Of a DNA stretch of 9,575 nucleotides, positions 6,500-9,575 are shown piece by piece. Below the pieces are notes generated by a model that was not told the origin of the DNA, ran no database searches, and worked only from the letters and a program-made list of their open reading frames with translations. This stretch comes from Anaerolineae bacterium (GTDB taxonomy: Bacteria > Chloroflexota > Anaerolineae > Aggregatilineales > Phototrophicaceae), in assembly GCA_020848855.1 (NCBI GenBank), contig JADLHH010000102.1:1-9575 (forward strand), read 5' to 3'. Numbering within the stretch: position 1 is the first letter of the stretch; each line of letters opens with the position of its first letter. The translations under genes and the position numbers were made by a program.

Positions 6500-6594
6500 G
6501 GCTTCCAGTTCCCGCAAGTCGCTTCCCTGCGCCATGCCACCATCGGCAAAGTCGGACTTACCCGGCAAGCGAACCGGGAATGAAGCCATGGAGC
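6500..6594 (+). ncRNA. Candidate structured 5' leader of nifJ (possible cis-regulatory RNA)
   Basis: A nested fold can be drawn by hand: GGCUUC (6500-6505) with GAAGCC (6582-6587); UUCCCG (6509-6514) with CGGGAA (6575-6580); UCGCUU (6519-6524) with AAGCGA (6567-6572). Two small hairpins lie inside: UGCC/GGCA (6535-6538 with 6545-6548) and AAGU/ACUU (6549-6552 with 6556-6559). Two competing pairings exist: CCCGG/CCGGG (6561-6565 with 6574-6578) and GCGCCAUG/CAUGGAGC (6529-6536 with 6587-6594, one mismatch). The element ends just before the nifJ ribosome-binding site. I do not recognise it as a known riboswitch class. Covariation is untested, so this is a structural prediction only. Confidence 0.4.
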
Positions 6595-6599
6595 GAATC

Positions 6600-6604
6600 A
6601 GGAG
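6600..6604 (+). promoter_or_regulatory. Ribosome-binding site of nifJ
   Basis: AGGAG at 6600-6604 precedes the ATG at 6614-6616 by 9 nt. It overlaps the palindrome GAGATCTC (6602-6609) and lies 5 nt after the last base of the predicted leader fold, so leader refolding could affect its accessibility. Confidence 0.75.
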
Positions 6605-6613
6605 ATCTCAACA

Positions 6614-9575
<2,962 letters not shown>

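Noticed and set aside
6602..6609. GAGATCTC palindrome at the nifJ ribosome-binding site as an operator
   Set aside because: Only 8 bp and explained by the AGGAG ribosome-binding site; chance occurrence is likely.

Overview
The window reads as chromosomal DNA from a GC-rich bacterium, most likely a member of the Chloroflexota (Anaerolineae-like). This is inferred from the secreted proteins with Thr/Pro 'TPTxTPT' linkers, a secreted peptidase fused to a beta-propeller, the CACAGAG-type intergenic repeat and a NifJ-type pyruvate:ferredoxin oxidoreductase. No single marker proves the taxon. There are six protein-coding genes, two of them cut by the window edges. I saw no tRNA, rRNA, transposase, phage gene or CRISPR array.

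Left part (1-3601, minus strand, read right to left): a probable three-gene operon of a class I SAM-dependent O-methyltransferase (2930-3601), hyuA (925-2922, hydantoinase/oxoprolinase A subunit) and hyuB (1-775, B subunit, 3' end outside the window). The methyltransferase and hyuA are 7 bp apart. hyuA and hyuB should form one ATP-dependent amidohydrolase or carboxylase. A palindromic repeat of about 130 bp sits exactly between them, and its arm reaches into the hyuA stop codon.

Middle part (3724-6295, minus strand): two exported proteins. One is an M23 metallopeptidase with a complete zinc and catalytic His/Asp set, fused to a TolB/WD40-like propeller (3724-5373). The other is a modular secreted protein (5489-6295): a beta-rich domain, a Thr/Pro linker, a Cys-containing helical domain and a Gly/Asn tail. 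A clear intrinsic terminator (5424-5464) separates them, and the second has a good sigma70-type promoter and Shine-Dalgarno.

Right part (6296-9575): a 318-bp divergent intergenic region, then nifJ on the plus strand (6614 to beyond the end). Its 5' leader (about 6500-6594) can fold into nested stems with two side hairpins. I do not recognise it as a known riboswitch class; it is the best candidate here for something undescribed. Upstream lie a short palindrome and a 12-bp-spaced direct repeat that could be regulator sites.

No obvious novel multi-gene system is visible. The interest lies in the nifJ leader, the palindromic repeat in the hyu operon and the two unusual exported proteins.
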